Shown in pieces: positions 1-11,356 of a DNA stretch of 64,000 nucleotides. Every line of letters begins with the position of its first letter. The stretch's first letter is position 1. The position numbers and the translations under genes were made by a program. Location: positions 51,174,829 through 51,238,828 of the forward strand of contig OX463778.1 in the NCBI GenBank assembly GCA_949825025.1. The letters are read 5' to 3'. The notes under the pieces were generated by a model that saw nothing but the letters and a program-made list of their open reading frames with translations, was not told where the DNA came from and did no database searches. Origin of the DNA: Siphlonurus alternatus. Lineage: Eukaryota > Arthropoda > Insecta > Ephemeroptera > Siphlonuridae.

Positions 1-475
1 TGCTATAGTAATTTAGAAAGTATTGTCACAATATAATGTCATAATAATGGCTAACAAAAACTTATGTACAATATAGATATTATAAATAAATATTTTTATC
101 ACTGTAATAATTAAATAAATAAACTATGATTTTAATATAAAATATTTACAAAACAATTCAGTTCATGAAATATAGCATTTATAATACATGTATATTGCTA
201 TTGATGATCATATTATTAGTTCTATATTATGAAGTGTGATAATTTTGTTACAACGCCCAAACATTATATTGCATCACCATGTTGACAATGCATTACATGT
301 AACACTTACAAGAAGTCGTGTATATCAGCTGTTCGGGACGTGATATCTCTTTACAAACTGAGCAGAAATCGAGTGTGGCACTAGCTCATTGGCAGATCAC
401 CAGGTCAAAGGTCGCTCTTTATTATTAAGACAACTTGCTGTCGACCAAAAATGTGATGTCCTTGTGTGTAGGCAA
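1..475. other. AT-rich flank, no gene seen
   Basis: No exon with a plausible splice context could be recognised. The less AT-rich stretch 250-475 could belong to a promoter or 5' exon of the membrane-protein gene that starts at 1569. A direct repeat AGGTCA-A-AGGTCG lies at 402-414, resembling a DR1 nuclear receptor element. That assignment is by motif only. Confidence 0.3.
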
Positions 476-795
476 AATGGAGTACCGACCTCAATTTTTT
501 ATTGCAGAAATGGATAGAGGGTGCAAAGTTATGCTACTCTGATTTTTTTTCAGATTTTTTAGAGACCGGCAACTATTTTTTTAAAAATTATTGAAAGTGC
601 AGAAAAAGTGCCGCCTCTTGCCACCTCTCTTACTAAAAGATAGGACCCAAAAAGGACGTGGATTCGAACCCGACCTCGCCAAAACTTTTTAGCAATACTT
701 CCCGGTCACTAAAAAATCTGGAAAAAATCAGAGTAACATAACTTTTCATCCTCTATCCATTTCTGCTATAAAATTTTTTGAGGTCGATACTCCAT
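476..795. mobile_element. Foldback MITE, family A (copy 1)
   Basis: Long imperfect inverted repeat. The left arm runs from about 476 with ATTGCAGAAATGGATAGAGG near 500-519; the right arm returns as CCTCTATCCATTTCTGC near 759-775 and ends with a complementary GGAGTA terminus near 795. The arms flank a less AT-rich loop at 600-690. The same arm sequence recurs at 7830, 8319, 9499, 41501 and 54851, with a fragment at 31520, so it is a dispersed family. No coding capacity. The loop contains GGATTCGAACCC (minus strand GGGTTCGAATCC), which resembles a tRNA B box. Confidence 0.8.
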
Positions 796-1238
796 TGTAA
801 CATCAATTTTAAAATATATTATATATTTGATGGATTTCTACATTAATAAATGTATTATTTATTATTTAAATATTTGATCACTATCTTTGATTTAAAATCT
901 TCATAGTTCTCGACAGAAAGTTAAATATAAATAAATTTAATAAATATAATAACCATTCATATAAATATGCAACTTCATCCTTTTTTGATTACAAATTTCA
1001 ATGTTTCACTTTCTCTTAAGTCATGGAAAGTAAAGAGAAAAAAACTGAGGAAGGAAAAATTGAAACATTTAGAATAGAAATAGAATAATTTCTTTATTAT
1101 ATACATTATATATAGTGTATTTAAAAAAGAAATGCACTTTCAAAGAGTGACAATATACTTAAATTCCAAATCCGTTCCCTACCTTATCCCTACCCAGTAC
1201 CCCACCGCGAGCTGTAAGCTCTTAGGGGTGTATCCTTG

Positions 1239-1239
<1 letters not shown>

Positions 1240-1313
<74 letters not shown>
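1240..1313. repeat. (AT)n microsatellite
   Basis: About 70 bp of uninterrupted alternating A and T. Confidence 0.97.
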
Positions 1314-1317
<4 letters not shown>

Positions 1318-1568
1318 CAATTTAAAGTCTCCTTGGACTAGCTGCATGTATGATAACAGATAAATATAATCTAATATGCTTCATATACATTGGGAATTTA
1401 CTTGTTTCATATTGAGCTTTATATGACGTAATTTCCTTCGACGACAATTGTGGTTTTTGGTGAGGAAATTGATAAGTTAAAAGATTAAGTTGCAGCAGAT
1501 GTTAATATCCGACATCAGTAATTGAATCTGTGCGAAATACTGCATGTTCTTGTTAAATATCGTGCAGG

Positions 1569-3731
1569 ATGACCACTTCAGACGATAAACACTGTTCTTC
1601 AATGCTCAATCTACGGAGAGCAACAATATTTTTTGCTTGCTTAAATGTTGTAAGTATATTACTATTAAACCATTGTAATGTGTGTTTTTATAATATTTTA
1701 CATTTGTTTAATTGTTGTGTTGTATATAATTTAGTTTTTGAAACTTCAAACTACTGAACTTATGAAGTAAATAATAACAACAAATAATTGCATTCCATAT
1801 GTAATATTTAATATTTTTATTTTTGATCACTGCATTAATATAATTAATAATTATATTATTTATAAATTTATAAGAGTTCTGTTTTTTGTTGCAGTACTCC
1901 TTTGATTCCTTTGTTGGCGATAAATATTTACCATAAATTGAGAAAATAATGTGACGTGCATTGTTTCAGGCAAATGAGTTGCTGATTTTAATAGTTGATT
2001 ACTTACTTGAAATAAAGAACGTTAACACAGGTAAATATTTTTTATATGATTATATTACTACAATATTTTTATTTGCAAATAAATTTGTCAGTATATATGT
2101 TACCACCAAAAACCGAATTCGGGCAAAAGCCGAAAAAAATGAGCAAAACTAGTTTTGAGCATCAAGTTAAGCTCAAAACCCGAAATAATCGATTACTTCG
2201 GGTTTTGAGCTTAACTTGATGCTCAAAACTAGTTTTGCTCATTTTTTTCGGCTTTTGCCCGAATTCGGTTTTTGGTGGTAACATATATATAAGAGTTGAA
2301 AATTATAACTCCATTTTACTGTCAAAAATGTAGAAAGATAACCACAAAACTAAACAGAAATTTTCAATTACTTTTGTCACCTTTTTAATTATAATACTTA
2401 ATATAATGTTTACTGATTTATTAATAAACATTTATTTATGAGTAATAACTTTTATTACAATATAAAATAATGTACTGCGCGTACTGACAGTCGTTTCATT
2501 TCCAGTTACATGGGCTTGCATCGAGTTCTTACTGAACTTCCTCCTCTGCAGTTTGTTGGTGCACGCAGCAATCAAGGTACGACACTCGGTTCTCCAAGCA
2601 AGAATTTTACTAAACAAAATGACTTGCTTAATAACAACACAATTTACTACCTAATTGACAGCATATCTTAAAATATAATTAATATTTTAAAATTATTATT
2701 GTTTTTAAATCATCTACAACTCTACTTATACGTAGAAAAGATCTGAGCAGATTTCTTGGAATATAAAAGCTTCAAGATAAAATAGTAATTGTTCAATATT
2801 TTTTTGTTTTATTTTTTGTTTTATTTTTTGTTTTTTTTGTTGAGCGTGTAATATGAAAACGACATAATTAATTTAAACGCTGTTCACAATGGAGAACACA
2901 GGAACAAATTAAGTTTTTTCACTATAGCTTCAGCTTAACTCAAAATGACTCAATATCGTGGTTATTGAAAACCCTGTATTATAGTGATTGTTTTTCGTAA
3001 TCGTCATTTCATCGTGATCATAGAGCCAATTCAGATAACGTTCTAAATGATTCCACTGTTCCAGAACAAGCATTTGCTTATGCTACCTTGGATAACGTAC
3101 AGTGCGTTCCATTGTGTATTCGGCGTGGTGTCTATTACGTTGTTCCTGTACCAGTACCTACATGTCACTACCGACCGGCAACATTTCCCTGTCGGTTGTT
3201 TCCTCCGCTCACTCGCTAACTCATGTAAGCATTTTCAATATTTATGAATACGTTTGTATTTCATATTCAAGTCTTTTCTATATTTTTTTTTATTACTAAA
3301 ATTTAAAATTATTAACTCATCTTCTTCCTGTTTTATTTATTTTTATTTATGTAATATAGTAAAATCAATTTTGTATTACATTCAAATTTAACTCAAAATT
3401 TCTTTTTTTCTCCATTTTAGAAAAAAAAAATAGTGTTAAAATTTATACCTTATTCAAACGACATGTATTTGTAGGTGTTAAACACATGTCGTTTGAATAC
3501 ATCAGTATTAAATTATTAAGTTGTATCCTCTGAGTCAATTGATTTGCTCGTACAGGTTTGTTGATCACGGCCTGGTTCGTGACGGTCCGCTTCTTCGAAG
3601 AAGTTCGTATCGCCACTCTCGCCCGGGAACTGCTGGTGCTACGCTCCTTCCCACAAGCCCCCAGGAAGATGATCTATCTGCAAGAGAACAGAACGAGCAA
3701 GTCACAAGGACTGTATGTCGTCAAGAGTTAG
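1569..3731 (+). CDS. Four-helix membrane protein of unknown family
   Basis: Five exons: 1569-1649, 1970-2030, 2506-2576, 3065-3224 and 3556-3731. All junctions are GT-AG and the total is 549 nt, giving 182 aa with stop TAG at 3729. Hydrophobic helices fall near residues 18-42 (crossing the first splice), 48-70, 75-103 and 125-140. The loop between helices 3 and 4 carries a VTTDRQHFP segment. The C-terminal tail is charged (RELLVLRSF, then KMIYLQENRTSK), suggesting a cytosolic tail. The layout recalls small arthropod tetraspan proteins of the LAPTM or DUF4728 kind, but I recognise no diagnostic motif and give no function. Intron 2 holds a near-perfect 190-bp palindrome. AATAAA follows the stop at 3774. 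The first ATG of the frame was chosen as start; an upstream non-coding exon ending near 1566 is possible because a CAG precedes it. Confidence 0.7.
2093..2290. mobile_element. Near-perfect palindrome (foldback MITE)
   Basis: Arms of about 90 bp run from ATATATGTTACCACC to its reverse complement GGTGGTAACATATAT, with an inner AACCCGAAATAATCGATTACTTCGGGTTTT centre. The arm words CCGAATTCGGGC and GCCGAAAAAAATG recur in the minisatellite at 53850. It lies in intron 2 of the membrane-protein gene. Confidence 0.85.
3452..3498. repeat. Short palindrome
   Basis: ATTCAAACGACATGT (3452-3466) is repeated in inverted orientation at 3484-3498, with a 17-nt loop. It lies inside intron 4 of the membrane-protein gene and may be a small transposon remnant. 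Confidence 0.7.
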
Positions 3732-3773
3732 GACCAGGAATTGAGAATAAATGTGCTTACACTTTGTAAATGT

Positions 3774-3779
3774 AATAAA
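3774..3779 (+). terminator. Polyadenylation signal
   Basis: AATAAA, 43 nt after the TAG stop of the four-helix membrane-protein gene. Confidence 0.6.
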
Positions 3780-4407
3780 AAAAATCACTAACTTATAAAA
3801 TATTGTTTTTTTTTTGTTTTTTTTTTTCAGTGAATATTCATTTATTAAAAAATACCCGCTGCTATACCCTGGGAGCCACCATATTATATATCGTCGTGTA
3901 GCAGTTAGTTTTTTTAGACTGTATATTTTATTGCGGAGTCGTTACTTGTTTTCAATTGAATTTTTGCATACATCTATATTATACTGTATATATACAGGTT
4001 TTGTATGTTTTAAAACGTAATAATGATAGAAATCAAAGCTATATAGAAAAAAATCATTTATCTTCCTGATTGGATCATGTTTTGTAATTGTATAGGCTGT
4101 AATAAATGTTATGGTGTTTTTAGACTGTCCTTCATACAGATGGTTTATTGGATTCTTGATGTATTATAATCGATTGTGCATTTACTTTACTAATAGACCT
4201 ATAATATAAATTTCATTTGATTTCGTTTTTCTCCCCAGTAAATCTAGATTATTAAAGAATTTTCACCATATTGAAATCGAAATAAAATAAAAGCAATCAT
4301 ACAAAAGCTTTTACGACAGTGGTACAATCAAGAGGAAAAATAACATTCATCTTGTCAAAAAAAAAAAAACAATTTATGTAATATATATAAAATGATAACA
4401 GTATAAG

Positions 4408-4444
4408 CCAAAGAATTAATATCTAGTAGATATTAATTCTTTGG
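4408..4444. promoter_or_regulatory. Perfect 17+3+17 hairpin upstream of the first serine protease homologue
   Basis: CCAAAGAATTAATATCT, loop AGT, then the exact reverse complement. It lies about 150 nt before the chosen start codon at 4598, so it could be in the promoter or 5' UTR. A role is not shown; it could equally be a transposon footprint. Confidence 0.4.
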
Positions 4445-4597
4445 TATAGCTTCAATCCTTACATACATACGTTCTTGGAAATCAGCAGAAAAAATAACCT
4501 TTGCTTGACATTAGCTTTATCAGTTATGGCGGCTGTAAGGCTCCGTTGTATGAATATAACTTACTGCGGGAGTGTATTATTTACAAGCTCGAGTAAG

Positions 4598-7500
4598 ATG
4601 CATCCTTCAGGTAAGTTTCAATTATTTGTAACAAACTTTTACGTGCATGAAATCATGAAGAATTACTAGCTTACGTCTTGTTCTACAATACTAAAAACGC
4701 CGTAATTTTTAATAATTTTTTTACAAATTCTTATTTTTTTTATAAACAAATTGTTTTTATTACCTTGTCCTACCATGAGACCGGAAGATACCAGCGTACA
4801 ATTTCACTTACAATAATATATTATTTAAGTTTAGTTTGCCTAAATTTAAAGCCCTAACTTTAATTTATTGAAGTTGGTTTTCTTAAATTTGCATGTAAAA
4901 TTTTTGCTCCCAATTATTTTTTAAATAAATATATATTGAGCATTCAAGTCCTTACAATACAAGATAAATTGTATTCAGGGAAAAATTGTGGAAGCAAAAT
5001 TGAATGGTGTATTTATTTATACACGTTAAGGCTTGGGCAGGATGCATAATTTACAAAACACTTAAATCTAGATTTGTATACCGGGTTAAATCGATACTAA
5101 ACATAGTATTAAACAAGGTACATGGTACTAAAAAATATGGGCTAAAATGCTGCTAAACATATTAAGGGGCATTCACAAAGTCTTAAGGCCACATTTAGGG
5201 CTCGATAATTTAAGATCAGAAATTTTGGGTCTAAAAAGCATGCCTAAAATCGAGCTTTAAATTATCGAGCCCTAAATGTGGCCTTAAGGCTTTGTGAATG
5301 CCCCTTATTATATCTCAGCACCAATTTAGCCCACACGCTATAATATGCGCCTTGATTAGCCCCTAGCTGGTTTAGTACATGTTTAATTATTTAACCTGGG
5401 AGAAGAATCTAGGCTATGAAGTTGGGCTATGATATCTGTATTTTTGGTGAAACACCGATGGATGGTTACGAAAACTGTAGATCATTTACTTACCTCGTTC
5501 AGGGCAACCGAACTTCTCCAACCGGTGCCTCCTCGTGACCCTGCTGCTTCTACAGAGTTCTGTGAGCGCCGACGAAACCTTTGAGTGCAATGGGGATGCA
5601 CCGTCCGAGCCAGTCAACACGAAGTACGGGACACACTTCCACACTAACTTCTGCCTCGTGTTCGGTGATAAGCTCGACAATCAGACTGATGCGGCACCAC
5701 CAGCACCACGACAAGGTAGACTATTTGATACGGTGCCTGCACCCTCTACCACCATCTGCATGAGCACCACGAGCACACCACCACCCACACCGATCGTCAC
5801 ACTTCCCGCGGCAGCTTGCGACTGTCCTACCTGTGAATGTACAAGAAAGTGTCCGACCGAAAACAAAATTAAAGTGTAAGTGCACCAACTTGTGCAACGA
5901 ATAATTAGAATGGGATACTTTTTAATTTTAATAAATATATTGAAATCAAGGATTTATATACATTATAAATTAGATAAATTTTACTATCAATTTCATTGCA
6001 AATATTTATAATATTAAAGGAATTGAAATTAAAATCATTATTTAAACAGACAATTCAAATTCAATAATTTTTATTTTCCTTAAGGTAGAGATAATACGGA
6101 TCAGCTGGCCCAATGCTAAAAAAATCCCATTCATAAAAATTATGAAAAAAATTTAAAATGTTCTACTCTACATCCCCTATCAGGAGGCAAAATATCAGGT
6201 ATACAAAAACGAGTTAGTTTTCGAGTTATTAATTTTTAAAGTTGACTAATTTAACATGGAGAAATAGAACTTCCATGTTAAATTAGTCAACTTTAAAAAT
6301 TCATAACTCGAAAACTAGCTCGTTTTTGTATACCTGATATTTTACCTACTGATAGGGGATGTAGAGTAGAACATTTTAAATTTTTTTCATAATTTTTATG
6401 AATGGGATTTTTTTAGCATTGGGCCAGCTGATTCGTATTATCTCTACCTTAATTCCGCCTGCAATCAAAATATTTTAAATAGTTTGATAATACTTTTAAA
6501 TTATTATAATTGTTTTCAATATCTGATGCTCTTCAAGCAGAAGTTTTCCATGTTTAGAAGAAAATTAAATGTTTTAATTACCTTCTCCCTTTCCTTTGAA
6601 GTTAATTAATGAAGGGTTAAATACATAACAAAAATCATTTTTACAAGCAACACTAATTAATATGCATATTTACAAATAGTCCTCACGTATAATATTTATA
6701 CTTCTTACTTGCAGTGACAAGATTTACTTTGATGAAAAAAGAAAGCAATGCAAATCTCGACGAGTGTGCTGTAACATGAGCCCGTCAACCGTCGTTACGA
6801 GTGCGCCTACATCCGAACAATCATGCATTACATATCAGCCGACACCCGGGCCATCAAGCATTACAACTAAACCTGCACCAGTACCATCACGCATTACAAC
6901 TACGGCTGCACCTGTAATACCCGTACCATCAAGCATTACAACTACGGTTGCACCTGTAATACCCGTACCATCAAGCATTACAACTACGGCTGCACCTGGA
7001 ATACCCGTACCATCAAGCATTACAACTAAAACTGCACCAGTACCATCACGCATTACAACTACGGCTGCACCTGTACCATCAAGCACTGTCACTCTTGCAC
7101 CATTGCTACCCACACAAACTGAGGAACCAAATAAACAGATAAAGGTTAATATTTTATTGTCTTTTACCTTTTACTGCATATATATAGGTTCAATTATCTC
7201 AAATATTCATTTTTTTTATAATTTTAAATTAACGTACTGCCTTCAGCTTCAAAAAGCAAAGCATTCACAATAATTTAATATTTTTTTACCTTAAAACTTT
7301 TTTTTTTTTTTTTAATCCGAAAATGTTTACTTTTATTCTTATGATTTTCACATGATAATATATATTACTACGTATGACTAAACTTTTTTTTCTGTATCAT
7401 GGTATCATGCTGACTGGCAAGCATTGTGCGCGTGCCTTTACCAACATATAATTAATAAATATATAGTTTTGACATTACATCTAAATTTTAAATATTATGT

Positions 7501-9087
7501 ACCTTTTTTTATAGTTTCCAACAGAAGACAACTGTACTCATTCATTTGAACATAAAAACGGCAAAATACAAACAAATAACTTCCCTTATGTGGTGAAAAT
7601 AACCGAAAAGCAACGTAAAACGGAATTTATTAAGTGCGCTGGAATAATTTTAAACGAGCATCTCATCCTTACCTCCACGTATTGTTTGAAGTAAGTGAAT
7701 TGAATACGATTTTAGAAAAACATGATATTGTACATTTTGCAGTACTTAATTCATCACAAGAATAGGTTCATTTCACATTTATTATATGTAGAAACATGAT
7801 ACTTTCCAAACAGTGTTATTACAAAACAGACAACATACAAGAAAAAAAATTATTGCAGAAATGAATAGAGGGTACCAAATTATGCTACTCTGAATTTTTT
7901 CAGATTTTTTTTGAGACCCGGAACTATTTTTAAATAATTATTGAAAGTTCTGTGATTTCAGTTGGCACCCCTGAAGCCTTGATAAAAAGGATAGAGACTG
8001 GACTCCTATTGACGCCTCCAGGGGGCGTGGCCGCACTTTCAATAATTATTTAAAATTAGTTCTGGGTCTCAAAAAAATCTGAAAGTATTCAGAGTAGCAT
8101 AATTTGGTACCCTCTATTCATTTCTGCAATAAAAAAAAATCATATGTATATTGTCCATTGTTAATATTTGAATAGCAAATATTTTAAGAGATTTAAACTG
8201 TTGATCGATTGTTCATATTATAGATGATTACATTTTTATATTATATCTTTTATACATGCAAAAAAAAAAAATATATGAAGTTACGTGTGTTTTAGTTTCT
8301 TTTCCTTTTATTTAGAATGAACAACATACATGAAAAAAATTTATTGCAGAAATGAACAGAGGGTACCAAATTATGCTACTCTGATTTTTTTTCAGATTTT
8401 TTTGAGACCCAGAACTATTTTTAAATAATGATTGAAAATGCGGCCACGCCCCCTGGAGGCGTCAATAGGCGTCCAGTCTCTATCCTTTGTATTAAGGCAT
8501 CAGGGGTGCTAACTGAAATCACAGGACTTTCAATAATTATTTAAAAATAGTTCCGGGTCTCACAAAAATATGAAAAAATTCAGAGTAGCATAATTTGGTA
8601 CCCTCTATTCATTTCTGCAATAAAATTTTTTCATGTATATTGTCAATTACACCTGATTATTAAAAAATTGTTCACAGCTCTGATCGAAGATATTACAAAG
8701 TTTACGCCCCGTATCAAATGGAAGGTGTTGATGATGTTCAAGTGAGTATATAATATATGGAAAGCAATAATTTTTAAAACATTTACCTTCTCTTTATTAT
8801 TTTCATCACTTGTGACATTCACAAAAAGATGGAATATAATAACTGACAATCGATACTCTCATTCTATTTTCTTAATTAAATTATAATAAAAAATCTGTCT
8901 GGCATGATTTCTTTTCACCAATTTGCATGGCTCTCATCGATATTTATTATCAAACCAAATTAATGCTGTATTTAATTATTATTATACTGTTTGACAGATT
9001 GTGTATTATTATAAGCATATTAAAACAGCTTTTAAATAAAACCTTTATTTTATAACATTTTTATTTACAATAATTTTAAGTGTGAAA

Positions 9088-9167
<80 letters not shown>

Positions 9168-11356
9168 CCAACAACAATTAACAAAGAATTCGAAATTAAT
9201 ATAACTTGCATTTTTAACTTCAACAAATGAAATATCTAATTTGCAAAATCAATTAAGTCTTGTTTGTATGTTAATTCAGGCAAGGCGTGTCAAGACTTTA
9301 GATAGAGGAAAAGAATTCGGCGTGGGGATTTTGCGACTGTCACAGCCGCTCACTCTCACGTCGCAAGTGTCCGCGGCGTGCTGGGATCAGGAACTCCCCT
9401 CGGTTTTACCGCAATCGACGGTCTGTTTCCGAGCTCGCAACCCTGAAACCCCTGAAGGTACGACTGAGTGAGTTGCCAGGTTGCAACTTAATTAATATAA
9501 TGGACAACATACATGAAAAAATTTTATTGCAGAAATGAATAGATGGTACGAAATTATGCTACTCTGAATTTTTTCAGATTTTTTTGAAACCCGGAACTAT
9601 TTTTAAATAATTATTGAAAGTCCTGTGATTTCAGTTGGCACCCCTGCAGCCTTAATAAAAAGGACAGAGACTGGACGCCTATTGACGCCTCCAGGGGGCG
9701 TGGCCGCACTTTCAATAATTATTTAAAAATAGTCCTGGGTTTCAAAAAAATGTAAAAGAATTCAGAGTGGCAATTATTTGTTACCCTCTATTCATTTCTG
9801 CAATAAAAAAATTTCATGTATGTTGTCCATAGTTCTAGAGAAGTATACAATATACTCTAAATTAGTCTACATTATATGTTTAGTAATATTATACAATAGT
9901 TTTAGGAGAATTTAAAGCAAAATGTAGAGATGAAAATGATATTAAGTTAGTGAAAAATATAACAAAAGAAATTTACCTTATTCAATATCTGCTGTATATC
10001 GGATTTCTTTTTTTTTTTTTTTTTAAATGTGAATTATTTTATTTATTTATTTTATTTTACATAACCTTATTGGTTGATACAAGTTATTAGTTATTATAAA
10101 GAAAAGTTCTTCTTTTCGTTACAATAAGTATGCTTGCCTTTTGCTACAGGTAATTTTAATTGGTCACATACATATTACGGTACATATGGTTTTAATTTTA
10201 CAGGAATATTTTTTAATCTCAATACATGCTTTTGTGGGACCAATTTTTTTAATTGCGCCAAAAATAAATTTAAAACAAAGGAATGCAGTTTTATGAAAAA
10301 TTTATAACAAAATTTGCAAAATTTTATATTTATTTTTTTTATATATAAAAATTGTTGCAGCTCCGAGCAACAGCATTTTGTTGCCAAAGCAGGTTGTTCT
10401 AGCGAGTCACCAAGCCTGTAAGGAGAAGATTGCCAGAGTGTACCAGAGGATAAATTTGCTCCGATATGAACAGCCTGCCACTAATTTTATATGCTCCAAT
10501 GATGATAACGATGAGGTAATTTAAAGCAGTTGAGACGTCTCTAACAGACCAGATATGCAACAATATCAGCATACTCACTTGGTATTCTTTGTCAGCAACA
10601 CAGAATTCTAATCTGTTTCTATACAGTATTATTAGGAATAACGAAAACATCACTGCAAATCACAGTTTAATAAAATAATACTGAATTTCCTTTTCGGAGT
10701 CAAACATTTTTTATTGTCTTAATAATACTGCTATATTTGCAGTAGCATTAATTTATTTCCCATCCCTCTAGTTTTCGAAACTCCTTTTTTTATTTTTTTA
10801 TATTAATTTATTGGAAGTGCAATTTTCTTACTAAAAATGAACTAAGGTTAATTTAATTATATTACTGTAGTCGACATGTATGTGTATTAATATTAATTTT
10901 TATACCTAAACGCCGATGTATATTATAAGAATACTATTATACACCATGCAGTAATCCACCAATACACCAATCTCATTAGTGTTGCTGCAGTTAAACCTTA
11001 CACAAATTTAAAAGTATAGATATGACCATAATTAAATAATGAACTAGATTTAAACTAACTTATTTCTTGACATCTTTAAAAATATATATTTACACCAAGT
11101 TTCCTTTAAAATTAATATAATATTAACTTTGCAAAAGTTACTCATTTATTTTTTATTTATCTATTTTTAAGATACTGTACGATTTTAATGATTTTGATGC
11201 ATTTAGGTTGGCGATGGAGATTTAGCAGCCCCACTTATGTGCGAGTTGAAGGGGCGCACCGGACACTTCAAACTGGCAGGCGTCATGGTCGAGCACGGCG
11301 TCTACATGAGTGTGGCACCAATGAGAGAGTGGCTCAAGAAAATTACGAACAATTAG
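4598..11356 (+). CDS. Non-catalytic serine protease homologue with Cys-knot and mucin-like linker (PPAF-II/masquerade-like)
   Basis: Eight exons: 4598-4610, 5503-5875, 6715-7144, 7515-7690, 8678-8741, 9280-9457, 10361-10515 and 11207-11356, giving 512 aa. Residues 1-27 form a signal peptide (hydrophobic LLVTLLLLQ, cleavage after SVSA). Residues 28-149 hold about ten cysteines ending in VCC, like the N-terminal knot of clip-type homologues. Residues 150-270 are a Thr/Pro/Ser linker with tandem PVPSSITTTAAP units, probably O-glycosylated. A trypsin-like domain starts near residue 275. The catalytic triad is gone: LTSTYC puts Tyr328 at His57, FGVGILRL puts Gly366 at Asp102, and GDLAAPL (residues 467-473) puts Leu469 at Ser195 with Ala replacing the GlyGly. 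No R|IVGG activation site is visible. Insect relatives act in haemolymph as prophenoloxidase cofactors; that role is inferred here. Introns contain four foldback elements. The alternative upstream in-frame ATG at 4475 would bury the signal peptide, so 4598 is preferred. Confidence 0.85.
5165..5305. mobile_element. 141-bp MITE flanked by TA (copy 1)
   Basis: The terminal inverted repeat begins AGGGGCATTCACAAAG and the arms extend over CTTAAGGCCACATTTAGGGC. The flanking TA at 5163-5164 and 5306-5307 suggests a Tc1/mariner-type duplication. A second copy of exactly the same length lies at 26405-26545. Confidence 0.85.
6084..6448. mobile_element. TTAA-flanked foldback element (copy 1)
   Basis: Almost fully palindromic element of 365 bp with termini GGTAGAGATAATA and its complement. 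TTAA lies on both sides (6080-6083 and 6449-6452), as in piggyBac- or Kolobok-like target sites. It lies in intron 2 of the first serine protease homologue. A closely similar copy sits at 61738. Confidence 0.85.
7830..8157. mobile_element. Foldback MITE, family A variant (copy 2)
   Basis: The arms carry GCAGAAATGAATAGAGGGTA with outer termini ACAACATACA. The loop includes a GC-rich CCTCCAGGGGGCGTGG. It lies in intron 4 of the first serine protease homologue. Confidence 0.85.
8319..8648. mobile_element. Foldback MITE, family A variant (copy 3)
   Basis: Same subfamily as the copy at 7830, with the GC-rich loop in the opposite orientation. It lies in the same intron and ends about 30 nt before the splice acceptor of the exon at 8678. 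Confidence 0.85.
9087..9178. repeat. (AAC)n microsatellite
   Basis: About 90 bp of ACAACAACA with two single-base interruptions, inside intron 5 of the first serine protease homologue. Confidence 0.95.
9499..9831. mobile_element. Foldback MITE, family A variant (copy 4)
   Basis: TGGACAACATACATGAAAAA opens the left arm and the complement closes near 9831. It is the third copy of this subfamily inside the first serine protease homologue, in the intron 9458-10360. Confidence 0.85.

Noticed and set aside
661..672. tRNA-like B box GGTTCGAATCC (minus strand) in a MITE loop
   Set aside because: No A box, acceptor stem or cloverleaf can be drawn around it.
1895..1969. Possible extra exon of the membrane-protein gene (acceptor at 1894)
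   Set aside because: It reads into a stop after 13 codons in the required frame, whereas exon 1 joins directly and in frame to 1970.
6835..7113. 92-codon minus-strand ORF
   Set aside because: It is antisense to the repetitive linker exon of the first serine protease homologue; open frames on both strands follow from the repeat.
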